Positions 9,165-19,248 of a stretch of DNA of 64,000 bases are shown here, piece by piece (position 1 is the stretch's first letter; every line of letters begins with the position of its first letter). The stretch covers positions 1-64,000 of the forward strand of contig NZ_RLII01000009.1 of the NCBI RefSeq assembly GCF_004102745.1. The letters are read 5' to 3'. Origin of the DNA: Acetivibrio mesophilus (GTDB lineage: Bacteria; Bacillota; Clostridia; Acetivibrionales; Acetivibrionaceae). Made by a program: the position numbers and the translations under genes. Below the pieces are notes generated by a model, which saw nothing but the letters and a program-made list of their open reading frames with translations, had not been told where the DNA came from and did not search any database.

Positions 9165-10811
9165 ATCATCTTTAATCTTTTTGTTGCCGGCAAATCCAAA
9201 AACACTGTTCGAAATCAACTGTGACAACTCCCCCACAGGCTTGCTGTGGTTTTCTTGCAGAATTTTTTTCAATCTCATATCTCCAAAAAAACTATTATCT
9301 GTATTCTGCGCTTCAATAAGGCCATCGGTATAAAATAAGATTTTCTCATTGTTATTCATCTTTAATATATGATTTTGATATTCCCCATCATAGAACTCAA
9401 TAAACTTGCATATCGGAAAGCCCTTTATCTCTATCTCAGATATTTCTCCTGACGGTTTAATAAGAATAGGTGCAACATTAAGACCGGCCGAGGAATAGGT
9501 CAGTATCTTTGTGTTCTTGTTGTATACCGCATAAATCATGACAATGTATACATTTTCGTCGAAATTTGTATTGTTGAAGGAGCGGTATATATTCTCCAGA
9601 ACCTCCGATGGGCTGAATATGTTAAATTCGTTTATTTCCATCTCTATCAGCGTCTTTATTGTCTGATTCAAAAATATTGTCAGCATCGCTGCAGGCACAC
9701 CATGCCCAGATACATCCCCAATATAGAACCCTATATTGTCATTGTCAATTTTGAAAATATTACAAAAATCACCACTTACCATTTCAGATGAATAGTTTTT
9801 CACTTCAAACCGTACCTTTTCCCAATCCTGATTACGCAACGTGAAAACAGACTTCTGTATATCCTGAGCGTATCTCAAATCCTCCATCAGCTTCTGATTC
9901 AGCTTTTCCAGCTCCTTGGTTCTTTCCTTGACTATCATATCCAGGCTATCGGCATGGTCTCTCAACTTCTGTTTGGCTTTAGAAAGCTTACGATAAGGCT
10001 CCTGTATCTCGTTAATAAAAATTGCCCTGAAAATAATGAAGAATGCTACAAATTTGTATACGTGACCTAGGTAATTGTATATGTCATAAACACTAAAATA
10101 TAAAACAAAAGCAGCTTCGCTAAAAATACCTATCTCAAGAGAAATACACAGAAGAAGCACCATTTTGTTTTTTGTAGCTTTATACTCACGGATAAACATT
10201 AAAATAGATATAGCTACCAATATTATAATCAGGTACTCAAGACTAATCTTATAAGGTGTAAGACCTATCCCCTCAATATACATCGGAGGTAATAATGTAG
10301 GATAATAAGTAACCAAATACAGCACCAGAATACTTATAGCAAAGGGAACCGCAACAAATACTATGCGGTTTGTTCTAAACTTAACGTTAATAGGTATGAG
10401 GCTTGCGGCTAAAAAACCAAGAGCTGTGATCATTCTTGCAATAATCCAGAGGGTTGTGGCTCTGTTTGCACAGTTATTTTCAATCAAAAATGCAGGCATA
10501 CCCTTAAAGCTTAATGTATGAAAAGCGTCTAGCATGCCAATCGCAAGGAAAACGCTGCCCAGAAAAACAGAACGCAGATTCCCGGTCTGATTATAGGTAT
10601 AATATGATACTACAAAAACGGTAAAGGAAATCAACACACTTGTAAATTCAAGCACATTGTGCCATGCTAAAAAACTCTCAACACTCATTATCGCACTGAA
10701 TTGGTCCTTAAACAGATAGGCGATTCCAAATATCAAATTGGAAAAAACAGCTATTATTACAAGCAGTGCATATTCCTTATACTTTAAAAAGGTGTCTACA
10801 AACTTTCTCAT
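9132..10811 (-). CDS. MASE3 membrane sensor with SpoIIE/PP2C phosphatase domain
   Basis: Membrane-anchored serine phosphatase of the RsbU/SpoIIE type. Residues about 1-270 form a MASE3-like sensor with around eight membrane helices (motifs AWHNVLEF and DAFHTLSF). A coiled coil follows (about 280-320, KERTKELEKLNQKL), then a PP2C domain (about 330-559) with metal-binding signatures such as SGDFCNIF, GDVSGHGVPAAM and FYTDGLIEA. Such proteins usually dephosphorylate an anti-anti-sigma factor. No STAS or anti-sigma gene lies nearby, so the partner is unknown. The ATG follows GAGGGC. Confidence 0.88.
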   Translation of the reverse strand: MRKFVDTFLKYKEYALLVIIAVFSNLIFGIAYLFKDQFSAIMSVESFLAWHNVLEFTSVLISFTVFVVSYYTYNQTGNLRSVFLGSVFLAIGMLDAFHTLSFKGMPAFLIENNCANRATTLWIIARMITALGFLAASLIPINVKFRTNRIVFVAVPFAISILVLYLVTYYPTLLPPMYIEGIGLTPYKISLEYLIIILVAISILMFIREYKATKNKMVLLLCISLEIGIFSEAAFVLYFSVYDIYNYLGHVYKFVAFFIIFRAIFINEIQEPYRKLSKAKQKLRDHADSLDMIVKERTKELEKLNQKLMEDLRYAQDIQKSVFTLRNQDWEKVRFEVKNYSSEMVSGDFCNIFKIDNDNIGFYIGDVSGHGVPAAMLTIFLNQTIKTLIEMEINEFNIFSPSEVLENIYRSFNNTNFDENVYIVMIYAVYNKNTKILTYSSAGLNVAPILIKPSGEISEIEIKGFPICKFIEFYDGEYQNHILKMNNNEKILFYTDGLIEAQNTDNSFFGDMRLKKILQENHSKPVGELSQLISNSVFGFAGNKKIKDDITFLLMEVVE

Positions 10812-10970
10812 CGCTTGCCCTCATTATTGTTAATAGCTTGTTTCATTTTTTACTACATTTCTAATTCTATCATTAGATATTTTAATATGCAATTGCTTAA
10901 TTATTAATTATATTAAATCTATATGAATAGTCTTCTTAAGACTCACTTTTTAAGGATTATCCATATAAAG

Positions 10971-11004
10971 AACAGCCGCTTTACATTCAAAACGGCTGTT
11001 TTTT
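10971..11004. terminator. Terminator after lon
   Basis: AACAGCCG (10971-10978) pairs with CGGCTGTT (10993-11000). T-rich runs follow on both strands, the longer one on the plus strand. It lies about 40 bp past the lon stop and probably ends lon transcription. Confidence 0.75.
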
Positions 11005-11044
11005 TATACTTCCATATTAATTTTTTATACTAATCAGTTTGCAT

Positions 11045-13492
11045 TTACTGTTCAATCGCAGTAGTTTCATGATCCAAATCTTCCAGTTGCGGAGGTACTT
11101 CAGGCACAGCACTCTTTTCCTCACCGGAAACGATCTTCTGCTTGTTCTTCGGCTTGGATTTAGCCAGAGCTGTACTAAGCACTGTCTCCATATCTTCTGC
11201 AATAACAAATTTTATTGTCTTCCTTACATTTTCAGGTATCTCATCAAGATCTTTTTTATTGTCTGAAGGAATTATAATTGTGTCTATTCCTGCTCTATGA
11301 GCAGCAAGCACCTTTTCCTTAACACCCCCTATAGGAAGAACTCTTCCTCTTAGGGTTATTTCTCCAGTCATAGCTACATTTTTTCTTATCGGCTTTCCGG
11401 TTAATGCAGATACCATAGCAGTCGCAAGGGTTATACCCGCTGAAGGCCCGTCCTTTGGAATAGCTCCCTCCGGTACATGTATGTGAATATCATACTTGCT
11501 GTAAAAGTCCTTATCTATTCCATAAAGTTCTGCTTTTGAACGTATATAGCTCATTGCGGCCCTGGCAGATTCCTTCATGACGTCTCCCAACTGTCCTGTA
11601 AGCTCTAGGCTGCCTTTGCCTTCCATAAGTGTTACTTCAATCGATAAGGTATCTCCGCCGACAGGAGTCCATGCAAGACCTGTAGCAACACCCACCTCAT
11701 CCTTTTCATTTGCCATATCATATCTATATCTTTTTGTTCCCAGATACTTTTCTACAGTACCTGCAGTAATTTTAACTGTCTTTTGATTTGAGGAAACCAG
11801 CTTTTTGGCTACCTTCCTGCAAACACTGGCTATTTGCCTTTCAAGTCCCCTTACTCCGGATTCTCTTGTATAGCAGTTTATTATCTCTCTTACAGCCGAT
11901 TCATCTATTTTCAAGTTGCTTTTCTTAAACCCATGGGCCTCAATCTGTTTTGGGAAAAGATACTTTGTTGCTATCTGGACTTTTTCCTCCTCAGTGTAGC
12001 TAGACAAGGATATTACTTCCATTCTGTCCAAAAGAGGCCTTGGCACTGTATCAAGGTTGTTTGCCGTAGTAATAAATAACACATCCGACAAATCAAAGGG
12101 AAGCTCCAAATAGTGGTCTCTGAAAGCATAATTCTGCTCGCCGTCAAGCACCTCAAGCATCGCCGATGCAGGGTCTCCTCTAAAATCACTGCTCATTTTA
12201 TCAATCTCATCAAGCAAAATGAGAGGGTTCTTAGAGCCTGCCTGCTTCAAAGCAGAAATAATTCTTCCGGGCATAGCTCCCACATAAGTTCTACGGTGAC
12301 CTCTTATCTCTGCCTCATCCCGAACTCCTCCTAAGGACATTCTCACATAGTTTCTGTTTAAGGCACGGGCAATTGACTTTGCAATTGAGGTCTTACCAAC
12401 CCCCGGAGGTCCTGCGAGACAGAGAATAGGTCCTTTGAGATCATTTTTCAGCTTTCTTATAGCAAGATACTCAATTATTCTCTCCTTAACCTTTTCCAAT
12501 CCGTAGTGATCTTCATCAAGAATCTCCTGCGCCCGATCCAAATCTATGATTTCTTCCGTTTGCTTATTCCACGGCAAATCAAATATCCAGTCAAGGTATG
12601 TTCTGATAACCGATCCTTCTGCAGATCCCGAAGGCATTTTAAGAAGACGATCCAGCTCCTTTAATACCTTTTTCTCAATTTCCTCACCAAATTTACCTTC
12701 CTCAAGCTTTCTCTTATACTCTTCAACTTCGCCGGTAATACCGTCTTTATCTCCCAATTCATTCTGTATGGCCTTTAACTGCTCTCTAAGATAATATTCT
12801 TTTTGACTCTTGTCAATTTGCTTTCTAACCTTTATATTAATATCTCTTTCAATCTGCATTATGTCAATTTCTTTAATGAGAGTTTCCAAGAGCTTTCGAA
12901 GTCTTATTTGGGTTTGAAACTCGTTTAATATTTCCTGCTTTTGCTCCACCTTCAGCATTAAGTTGGAAGTTATGATATCCGCCAACTGGTCAGCATCTTC
13001 AATGTTCATGATGGACAAAACAGTTTCAGGAGAAACTTTATTATTTAGCTTTGAGTATTCCTCAAAGGTGGATAATACCCTTCTCTTTAGGGCTTCTATT
13101 TCTGTCTGACTGCTATCCTCTTCCTCAAGATATATCTTTTCTACAACTTCCGCCATAAAAAAAGGTTCTATCTGTGTAAACTCGCATATTTCCGCCCTGC
13201 TTATTCCTTCTACCAAAACCCTTATTGTATCGCCCGGAAGCTTCAAAAGCTGTTTTACTTTTGATATCGTACCTATAGTATAAATATCATCTGTATCGGG
13301 CGAATCGTTTTTCGCATCCTTTTGAGTAACCAAAAAAATCAATTGATTATTTATCATTGCTTCTTCTAAAGCTTTAATTGACTTTACTCTTCCAACATCA
13401 AAATGCAAAATCATATAAGGAAATACTGTTAACCCTCTAAGGGGCAATAAAGGTAAAACCTGTTTTTTAATAACCTTCTTTACTTCGGACAT
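11045..13492 (-). CDS. lon: ATP-dependent protease Lon
   Basis: Cytosolic AAA+ serine protease for misfolded and regulatory proteins. Its 815 residues show the Lon substrate-binding N domain (starting [15 protein letters not shown]), an AAA+ module with Walker [10 protein letters not shown] and Walker [10 protein letters not shown], and a protease domain with the Ser in [10 protein letters not shown] and the partner Lys in [13 protein letters not shown]. The acidic tail after about residue 780 is longer than in many Lon proteins. The gene stands alone with a GGGGATGG ribosome-binding site. No CIRCE or CtsR site was seen upstream. Confidence 0.97.
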   Translation of the reverse strand: MSEVKKVIKKQVLPLLPLRGLTVFPYMILHFDVGRVKSIKALEEAMINNQLIFLVTQKDAKNDSPDTDDIYTIGTISKVKQLLKLPGDTIRVLVEGISRAEICEFTQIEPFFMAEVVEKIYLEEEDSSQTEIEALKRRVLSTFEEYSKLNNKVSPETVLSIMNIEDADQLADIITSNLMLKVEQKQEILNEFQTQIRLRKLLETLIKEIDIMQIERDINIKVRKQIDKSQKEYYLREQLKAIQNELGDKDGITGEVEEYKRKLEEGKFGEEIEKKVLKELDRLLKMPSGSAEGSVIRTYLDWIFDLPWNKQTEEIIDLDRAQEILDEDHYGLEKVKERIIEYLAIRKLKNDLKGPILCLAGPPGVGKTSIAKSIARALNRNYVRMSLGGVRDEAEIRGHRRTYVGAMPGRIISALKQAGSKNPLILLDEIDKMSSDFRGDPASAMLEVLDGEQNYAFRDHYLELPFDLSDVLFITTANNLDTVPRPLLDRMEVISLSSYTEEEKVQIATKYLFPKQIEAHGFKKSNLKIDESAVREIINCYTRESGVRGLERQIASVCRKVAKKLVSSNQKTVKITAGTVEKYLGTKRYRYDMANEKDEVGVATGLAWTPVGGDTLSIEVTLMEGKGSLELTGQLGDVMKESARAAMSYIRSKAELYGIDKDFYSKYDIHIHVPEGAIPKDGPSAGITLATAMVSALTGKPIRKNVAMTGEITLRGRVLPIGGVKEKVLAAHRAGIDTIIIPSDNKKDLDEIPENVRKTIKFVIAEDMETVLSTALAKSKPKNKQKIVSGEEKSAVPEVPPQLEDLDHETTAIEQ

Positions 13493-14220
13493 TTGACCAT
13501 CCCCTTACTATTATTTGAGGTTTTTAGCGAAACCTTTAAAACCCAATACCAAACCTCTTTTTAAGTCCATAAGCCGCAAAATATGTTTGGCATTGTAAAA
13601 CCAGTTGCATTAAATACTTAATTTGTATGTTTTTCATAATAACAAGTTCTATAAAATCTGAATACGTAAGTTAATTGTATCTTGATCTGCTACTAATATT
13701 TTTATACCCTTTTTTATATGTCTTTAACAGCGTATAAAAACAGCTAGAAAGTAAAGGCAACGGACATATGCATTATATAGTTGTGAATCTTCATTATTAT
13801 AACCTTTACTTAATTTTATTTCAATTATTTTTATCTGGAATTCAAGGGAACAGCTTCATTATTATTAGATATTGCAAAACAGATACCCTAATCTATGGGT
13901 TATTACACATCGATTCAAAGAAAATTTACCCGTTGTAGAAAAAATTACTTGTCTACAATTAATTATACTACTCTTTTACGTCTGCTAAAATAGGTCTAAA
14001 TACCCTTTTTTTACTTCATAAAATTTTGAAAAAAAACTCAAATAAAAACATTAGTTCTATTGAATACTATTAAATAAAATTATATAATTTTTCTGTTATA
14101 TATGTTGCAATATCCGAAATCAATGTAAAATATTTATTGCAAAATATATAGTTGCCAAGTATGCCAAATTAGTTACAAGCAATTTAAGTACAAATCTAAT
14201 ATAAAAATGGAGTGAAAAAG
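13493..14220. other. 728-bp intergenic region between lon and argJ
   Basis: AT-rich divergent region without a credible ORF. It contains the argJ promoter, a small inverted repeat (TTGTAGA at 13933 and TCTACAA at 13952), and TTGCAATA/TATTGCAA half-sites at about 14104-14145. Nothing else could be assigned. Confidence 0.7.
14060..14088 (+). promoter_or_regulatory. Promoter of argJ
   Basis: TTGAAT (14060-14065) and TATAAT (14083-14088) are separated by exactly 17 bp. The leader to the argJ ATG would be about 125 nt. TGAATACTATTAAATA across the -35 is loosely ARG-box-like, but I cannot call an ArgR site. Confidence 0.6.
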
Positions 14221-15426
14221 ATGATAAATATAATAGATGGGGGAGTTACAGCTCCAAAGGGATTTAAAGCATCAGGAGTTCCCTGTGGACTTAAAAACAA
14301 TCAAAAAAAGGATCTTGCCGTTGTATGTTCCAATGATATAGCAGTTGCGGCAGGAGTTTTTACAAAAAACGTTGTAAAAGGACATTCTCTTCAGGTTACT
14401 ATGGATCATATAAAAAGCGGATATGCTCAGGCATTGGTTATAAACAGCGGTAATGCCAATGCTTGTCTTGGAGAGCAGGGCTATAAAGATGCAAAAGAAA
14501 TGGCCTCTCTCACCGCCCAGCTTTTGAACTGTGATACCGAAAACGTTCTTGTCGGTTCTACAGGAGTAATCGGGATGCCACTTAATCTTCCAAAGGTACG
14601 TTCCGGTATAAGGACCGCGGTTTCAGGTCTCTCGGAAGAAGGCGGACACGATGCTGCTGAGGCTATTATGACTACAGACCTTGTCTCAAAAGAGATAGCT
14701 GTAGAGTTTGAAATTCAGGGAGAAAAAGTCAGAATTGGAGCCATGGCGAAAGGCTCAGGCATGATTCACCCCAATATGGCAACAATGATAGGAGTAATAA
14801 CCACAGATGTAAATATCTCTAAAGGACTTTTAGATAGAGTACTCAAAGAAGTAATAACCCATACTTTCAACCGAGTATCTGTTGACGGAGATACCAGTGT
14901 TTGCGATATGGTTGTCATTCTTGCCAACGGGGAAGCAGATAATGAGGGTATTGTAAAAGAGAATATTGAGTATTCAACTTTCAAGTCAGCCCTTGAATAT
15001 GTGTGCACATACCTTTCCAAAATGATTGCAAAAGACGGTGAGGGTGCAACCAAGCTTATTGAAGTTGTTGCCGAAGGTGCCCTGCATGCTGAAGATGCAT
15101 ATAAGGTTGTGTCTGCAATTGCCAAGTCTCCTCTTGTAAAAACAGCCATCTTCGGAGAGGATGCAAACTGGGGAAGAATTATAACAGCTGCAGGTTATTC
15201 CGGTGCGGACTTTGATCCAAACCTCGTTGACATCTTTATAGGAGATCTTATGGTATGCCGAAACGGTACCGGATTAAAATTCGATGAAGAAAAGGCAAAA
15301 GAAATACTTAAGGAAAACGAAGTTAAAATTAAGATTAATCTTAAGAGGGGAACTGCCTCCGATAGAATCTGGACCTGTGATTTCTCATATGATTATGTAA
15401 AAATAAACGGAAGTTATAGATCCTAG
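14221..15426 (+). CDS. argJ: Bifunctional glutamate N-acetyltransferase / ornithine acetyltransferase
   Basis: Transfers acetyl from N-acetylornithine to glutamate, and in the bifunctional form also makes N-acetylglutamate from acetyl-CoA, in arginine synthesis. The 401-residue precursor has the autocleavage site HPNMATM, whose Thr becomes the N-terminal nucleophile of the beta chain. It also has the motif INSGNANAC and the oxyanion region VGSTGVIGMP. The ATG at 14221 has GGAG 8 bp upstream; a GTG at 14212 overlaps that site and is rejected. No other arg gene is adjacent, although argJ is often within an argCJBD operon. Confidence 0.95.
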   Translation: MINIIDGGVTAPKGFKASGVPCGLKNNQKKDLAVVCSNDIAVAAGVFTKNVVKGHSLQVTMDHIKSGYAQALVINSGNANACLGEQGYKDAKEMASLTAQLLNCDTENVLVGSTGVIGMPLNLPKVRSGIRTAVSGLSEEGGHDAAEAIMTTDLVSKEIAVEFEIQGEKVRIGAMAKGSGMIHPNMATMIGVITTDVNISKGLLDRVLKEVITHTFNRVSVDGDTSVCDMVVILANGEADNEGIVKENIEYSTFKSALEYVCTYLSKMIAKDGEGATKLIEVVAEGALHAEDAYKVVSAIAKSPLVKTAIFGEDANWGRIITAAGYSGADFDPNLVDIFIGDLMVCRNGTGLKFDEEKAKEILKENEVKIKINLKRGTASDRIWTCDFSYDYVKINGSYRS

Positions 15427-15434
15427 TATACCCT

Positions 15435-15498
15435 AATAAAAGCTCGGGACATCGAGTCCCCTCACTTTTGCCTCTTTTATTTCATTCCAAGAGGCCAA
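15435..15498 (-). repeat. Dispersed terminator-linked repeat, copy 2
   Basis: Near-consensus copy in minus orientation. The GGGAC/GTCCC stem and the CCTCTT...AAGAGG hairpin are both intact. It lies between the argJ stop and the terminator at 15501-15537, whose minus-strand T-tract it follows. Confidence 0.9.
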
Positions 15499-15500
15499 CT

Positions 15501-15537
15501 AAAAAACCATGTCCTTTAAACTTGCGACATGGTTTTT
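15501..15537. terminator. Bidirectional terminator after argJ
   Basis: AAAAAACCATGTC pairs with GACATGGTTTTTT around an 11-base loop, giving a 13-bp symmetric stem with T-tracts in both directions. On the plus strand it ends argJ transcription. On the minus strand it is followed by repeat copy 2. Confidence 0.9.
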
Positions 15538-15696
15538 TGGTGTATTCCGTCAAAATCTCTTAAGCTTATATTTGATTATCCTTCGAAAAGTTGATATAAT
15601 ATTATTAAGAGTCAAGCAATTCACATCCAATTTATTTTTGTTCGATCCGTGAAATTCCATAGTAAATAAAACCATTGCGAAGGGAATGATATAACT

Positions 15697-16128
15697 ATGT
15701 CGCAGCAATACGTTATTTTTAAGCTAAACGATGAATACTTTGGCGTCAACATAGCTCATGTAATGGAAATTATTTGGCCGCAGGAGGTTTATAAGGTACC
15801 GGATACCCCAGCTCATGTAGATGGAATTATAAATGTTCGAGGCAAGGTTTTCGCACTGCTCAATTTAAAGAAGAAATTCAATCTTCCGGATACAAAAACA
15901 ATTGATGAAGAAGCAAAAATGCTTATAATTATGATAAATTCCAAAACTCTTGCCTTCATGGTTGATGTTGTTGATGAAATTGTATCCATTGAGGATGAAA
16001 ATATAGAACCTGCCGCTGAGTCTGTTTCAAGCAATTATAAAAAGTATCTCAAAGGTTCAGCCAAGGTTCAGGACCGCTCCATACTTCTTATCGACTTTGA
16101 ACCCATATTAAATGAATCCCACAAATAG
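15697..16128 (+). CDS. cheW: CheW-type chemotaxis coupling protein
   Basis: Adaptor linking chemoreceptors to the CheA kinase. The 143 residues form one CheW domain, with YVIFKLNDEYFGVNI at the start, the receptor-contact region VDGIINVRGKVFALLNLKKKF, and RSILLIDFEPIL near the end. It is a solitary gene with no cheA or mcp nearby, as for auxiliary CheW copies in clostridia. The ribosome-binding site (AAGGGA) lies 11 bp from the ATG; the only closer ATG is stopped at once. Confidence 0.9.
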   Translation: MSQQYVIFKLNDEYFGVNIAHVMEIIWPQEVYKVPDTPAHVDGIINVRGKVFALLNLKKKFNLPDTKTIDEEAKMLIIMINSKTLAFMVDVVDEIVSIEDENIEPAAESVSSNYKKYLKGSAKVQDRSILLIDFEPILNESHK

Positions 16129-16161
16129 GTTTTTGATTCCATACTCTAATAAGCACTATTA

Positions 16162-16674
16162 TTAAGTTCTTACTCCCAGTATATGTATAAATCTAATGTC
16201 GACCCAGTTATACTTTGTAATGGGGTAATAATCCCTATCGTATGTATGAGCCGCTATAAGTATGTTTTGAAGACTTACCGGGGACCCTACTTGCACCACA
16301 ACCGGAGAATGATCAAAATTCGGAGCTCCTCCAAACGACAGCTGGATTATATCTCCGGGCTCTATGTCTCTGACATCTGACTCCTGTGCATAGGGTCCTG
16401 ACCCCTTATTGTTTACCAAAAAGTTGTATAAAAAATTTACTCCAGTCCACGAAGCAGTCCTTCTATTTGAATCTATATAATACCAGCCATATGTCGGAGT
16501 ATAATTCATTACATTACTGCCTGCAAATAAAACCTGAGATGCAAAATTTGTACAATCGCCGCCAAGTTTATCAAAACTAAAATATTTGGGATTACGTCCA
16601 AAAGCCCACTTATGTGCATACTCCACTGCCCTAGACCTATTATAAGGCCGAACTAATCTTGTGCCATCAATCAT
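16162..16674 (-). CDS. Amidase_6-type putative cysteine amidase domain protein
   Basis: A 170-residue stand-alone domain of the 'putative amidase' family (Amidase_6, NlpC/P60-like papain fold). GGDCTNFASQ carries the probable catalytic Cys and FDHSPVVV the probable catalytic His. Relatives are usually larger secreted cell-wall or spore proteins. No signal peptide is visible here, so it may act in the cytoplasm, forespore or on the spore surface. The ATG follows AAAGGAT. It is convergent with cheW. Confidence 0.82.
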   Translation of the reverse strand: MIDGTRLVRPYNRSRAVEYAHKWAFGRNPKYFSFDKLGGDCTNFASQVLFAGSNVMNYTPTYGWYYIDSNRRTASWTGVNFLYNFLVNNKGSGPYAQESDVRDIEPGDIIQLSFGGAPNFDHSPVVVQVGSPVSLQNILIAAHTYDRDYYPITKYNWVDIRFIHILGVRT

Positions 16675-16941
16675 TTATTATTATCCTTTACTTCTGATAC
16701 CAACCATTGCCTACAACATTGTTATGATGATTCTGCCGTAATTATTAATGTTTTATATTTAATATTCTTACCTTTTTTATCCTTTGGATAATTATATATT
16801 GATTTTGGGAAAATTTTGTGTTACAATGGTTATTGTTAAGAGATTTAATTAATTCCCTGACCCATGTTCTCCTTTATTAGTTTGGATGAATATGTCTTGT
16901 CTCGAATAAGTTAAATCCAAATTATTAAGGAGGGCTGCATA

Positions 16942-17148
16942 ATGCCAGATAAAACTTTAATTTGCAAAGATTGCAACGCTGAATTTATCTTTTCTGAAGG
17001 AGAACAGGCTTTTTACGAAGAAAAAGGATTCCAAAATGAACCTCAAAGGTGTCCTACTTGCAGACAGGCTAGAAAACAACAGAGAAGAAACAACGGTTTT
17101 GGCGGGGGAAACAGAGGATTTGGAAGAAACTTCAGCGATAGATGGTAA
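16942..17148 (+). CDS. Small zinc-ribbon protein with Gly/Arg-rich tail
   Basis: A 68-residue protein with two CxxC pairs (CKDC and CPTC, about 20 residues apart) that form a zinc ribbon of the clostridial CxxC-x(n)-CxxC family. A basic Gly/Arg/Phe-rich tail (NNGFGGGNRGFGRNF) follows, reminiscent of RNA-binding RGG tails. The strong AAGGAGG ribosome-binding site and its own terminator indicate a well-translated single gene. A nucleic-acid-binding role is inferred from the composition. Confidence 0.85.
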   Translation: MPDKTLICKDCNAEFIFSEGEQAFYEEKGFQNEPQRCPTCRQARKQQRRNNGFGGGNRGFGRNFSDRW

Positions 17149-17175
17149 GATTTTTCTGAATTAATGTAGAAATTT

Positions 17176-17204
17176 AAAGGAGAGCACTAAAGCTCTCCTT
17201 TATT
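17176..17204. terminator. Bidirectional terminator
   Basis: AAAGGAGAGC (17176-17185) pairs with GCTCTCCTTT (17192-17201). It lies between the zinc-ribbon gene and the convergent DUF948-like gene and can serve both. Confidence 0.9.
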
Positions 17205-17214
17205 ATTTGCCTCT

Positions 17215-17604
17215 TTACTTTCTCTTCCCAAAAGGAAACATTTTCAATAATGTGTTAATTACTTCTCCGGCAATACCAACAAAATCAAACAAGCCTTCTG
17301 TTCCTTCACTCACAGCCAGTATAGTATCACAGACAGATGTCTCCACTGCTTCAATTGCATCCCCAACTTTGTCTACGCTCTGCTTGACTCCCAACGTTAC
17401 ATCATTTACATTTTTAACGATGTCGGGAATAGTGTCTGCCGTCTTATTGATGTTATTTTCATTTTTCTCCACAAGCCTATCCATTCTCTTTATGAATTTA
17501 TTCAGATTAATGAAAGTAATAATAATAACTACTATTAAGGCAGCACCAAGAGTATACATAATAAAATTAGCCACTTCGTAAGAAATTGTTATCGACACGT
17601 ACAT
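17215..17604 (-). CDS. DUF948-like single-pass membrane protein
   Basis: A 129-residue protein with one membrane helix (about 13-33) followed by a long amphipathic region rich in Val, Asn and Asp. It resembles DUF948/YoxC-type general-stress membrane proteins. Translation could start at the ATG (17604), which is very close to an AAGAGGGGGG site, or at the GTG two codons later. It pairs with the YtxH-like gene upstream on the same strand, and the two families often occur together. Function unknown. Confidence 0.7.
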   Translation of the reverse strand: MYVSITISYEVANFIMYTLGAALIVVIIITFINLNKFIKRMDRLVEKNENNINKTADTIPDIVKNVNDVTLGVKQSVDKVGDAIEAVETSVCDTILAVSEGTEGLFDFVGIAGEVINTLLKMFPFGKRK

Positions 17605-17680
17605 CCCCCCTCTTGATAAGCCAGAGGCATTGACCTTCCTGACTTATATGGTTTTTCCTTCGTAAATCGATTTGTCAAAT

Positions 17681-17744
17681 TAAAAGCTTGGGACATCGAG
17701 CCCCTTCGCTTTTGCCTCTTTCATTTCATTCCAAGAGGCTAAAC
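17681..17744 (-). repeat. Dispersed terminator-linked repeat, copy 3
   Basis: Full copy in minus orientation with stem GGGGC/GTCCC, which includes a G-T pair, between the YtxH-like and DUF948-like genes. It follows the terminator at 17749-17776. Confidence 0.9.
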
Positions 17745-17748
17745 AAAG

Positions 17749-17776
17749 AAAAAACAAATTGTACAATTTGTTTTTT
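17749..17776. terminator. Symmetric terminator after the YtxH-like gene
   Basis: AAAAAACAAATTGT pairs perfectly with ACAATTTGTTTTTT, a 28-bp palindrome with T-tracts both ways. It follows the YtxH-like gene on the minus strand and precedes repeat copy 3. Confidence 0.85.
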
Positions 17777-17806
17777 CCTTGCATTATTAAAGCTTAAATT
17801 TCTATT

Positions 17807-18193
17807 TTAGCCTTCTTCTTTATCACTCGCGTCCTCGCTGACTTCCTCAGACACTGCCACTTCGTCCTGAGCTTTGTTAGCTCTTATTTCAGCTATTTTT
17901 ACTTTAGCATCGTTTATGGTCTCTCTAATTGTGCCTACAGCCTTCTTTGAAGTCTCAGACACCTTGTCGACAGCTTTCTTGGTATTTTCGGATACTACTT
18001 CAGCAGCCTTTCTGGCGTTTTTAGCAATATCTTCTCTTGTTTCCTTTCCTGATTTAGGTGCTAATAATACTCCTGCTGTTATACCTACAGCAGCTCCTAC
18101 TCCTGCTCCTATTGCAGCATTCTTTGCAGCCTTTTTTCTTGCAGCTCTTTTCTTTTCGACTTTTTTCTTGTTAAGATAATCCTTCAATCTCAT
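17807..18193 (-). CDS. YtxH-like general stress protein
   Basis: A 128-residue protein with a very basic N terminus (KKKVEKKRAARKKAAK), a glycine-rich hydrophobic segment (AAIGAGVGAAVGITAGVLLAPKSG, about residues 26-49) typical of the YtxH family, a Lys/Ala-rich amphipathic helix and an acidic tail. Relatives in Bacillus are stress-induced. It has a strong AGGAGGTG ribosome-binding site. The role is not known beyond membrane or envelope stress association. Confidence 0.8.
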   Translation of the reverse strand: MRLKDYLNKKKVEKKRAARKKAAKNAAIGAGVGAAVGITAGVLLAPKSGKETREDIAKNARKAAEVVSENTKKAVDKVSETSKKAVGTIRETINDAKVKIAEIRANKAQDEVAVSEEVSEDASDKEEG

Positions 18194-18387
18194 GTAAAAG
18201 CACCTCCTAGACTATAATGATTTTATTTGAAATCGTATCCACAAATAATATTATACTATACTTTAGAGGAAAAAACTAGTAACATTTTACCATTTATGCA
18301 CTCTTTATTGCTTCAATTGACCTTGTATCAAGGTGCTTCTAAGAAATCTGAACCTGTCTGAGGATTATTTCAAACAATGTCAATATT

Positions 18388-19248
18388 TTATGCATCCTTT
18401 CCCGCAAAGGAAATAAGAAACTCATTTCCCTGCTTTACAAGCTCGAAATTCCACTGATAATCACCATATTCTGCCTCAATACTGTCATTAAGCCTTACAA
18501 ACACCATGTATAAATCCCCTTCTTTTGCAACATTTGTTATCTGGGTAAATAATACTTCCCCCTTATTTATCATAAGATAATGCTTGGCATTTTGTGCTAA
18601 TTCTTGCTTAAATTTTTCAGTAGAAATCTTCTGAGCTGCCTCAATATCCCCTCTATACATGGCTCGGATAAACTCTATTACCATCTCCTGAATCTTTTGA
18701 TTATCTTCTTCATTTATACCTTTACTGGTCTCATATTCCGGAATAGAGACCCCTCCAATTTCCTTTATTTTCATCTTAAGTTCTTCGTTTTCTCTCTTCA
18801 AGCTCTCGTTCAGTTTTGCCATTTCTTCATTCTGCTGTTTAACGACATTATACTCATTTTGGGCATCTTTTAGCTGCTTTACAACCGGAACCTCCGGCAA
18901 ATATGTTGAAGCAAAGGTTGGAAATACTACAATTGAACCTGTTATAAGAAACATACCAAAGAATATAGCCGCGGCAACTCCGGAAACGAAGCTTACCATT
19001 GGCCTTTTCCCCTCTCTTTTGCCCGCTTTTTTAACAATATTTTTTTTATTCATATTCAAAACATCCTCTCTAATTATTGATGATTCCTTAATATCTTGCA
19101 AACCCTTAATAATCTCCTTTGTTTCCCTATACTCTAGTTGGCAGTTTTCACACTCTGAAAGATGCCTCTCCATCATTTTGCTTAGTTCTCCGTCAATCTC
19201 CTCCATTATATACTCTTCCATAAGCTCTAAGAATCTTTCACAATTCAT
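18388..19248 (-). CDS. Zinc-finger anti-sigma factor with extracytoplasmic NTF2-like domain
   Basis: Membrane anti-sigma factor for the ECF sigma factor encoded just upstream. The N-terminal zf-HC2 domain has Cys3 and the HLSECENC motif (about 29-36). One membrane helix (about 85-110) is followed by a coiled coil (about 125-165), then a ~110-residue outer domain (about 180-286) with an NTF2-like look (EFIRAMYRGDIEAAQK...WNFELVKQGNEFLISF). The start overlaps the sigma gene stop by four bases (ATGA). The outer domain could sense a ligand or bind another protein; no regulated protease is encoded nearby. Confidence 0.85.
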   Translation of the reverse strand: MNCERFLELMEEYIMEEIDGELSKMMERHLSECENCQLEYRETKEIIKGLQDIKESSIIREDVLNMNKKNIVKKAGKREGKRPMVSFVSGVAAAIFFGMFLITGSIVVFPTFASTYLPEVPVVKQLKDAQNEYNVVKQQNEEMAKLNESLKRENEELKMKIKEIGGVSIPEYETSKGINEEDNQKIQEMVIEFIRAMYRGDIEAAQKISTEKFKQELAQNAKHYLMINKGEVLFTQITNVAKEGDLYMVFVRLNDSIEAEYGDYQWNFELVKQGNEFLISFAGKDA

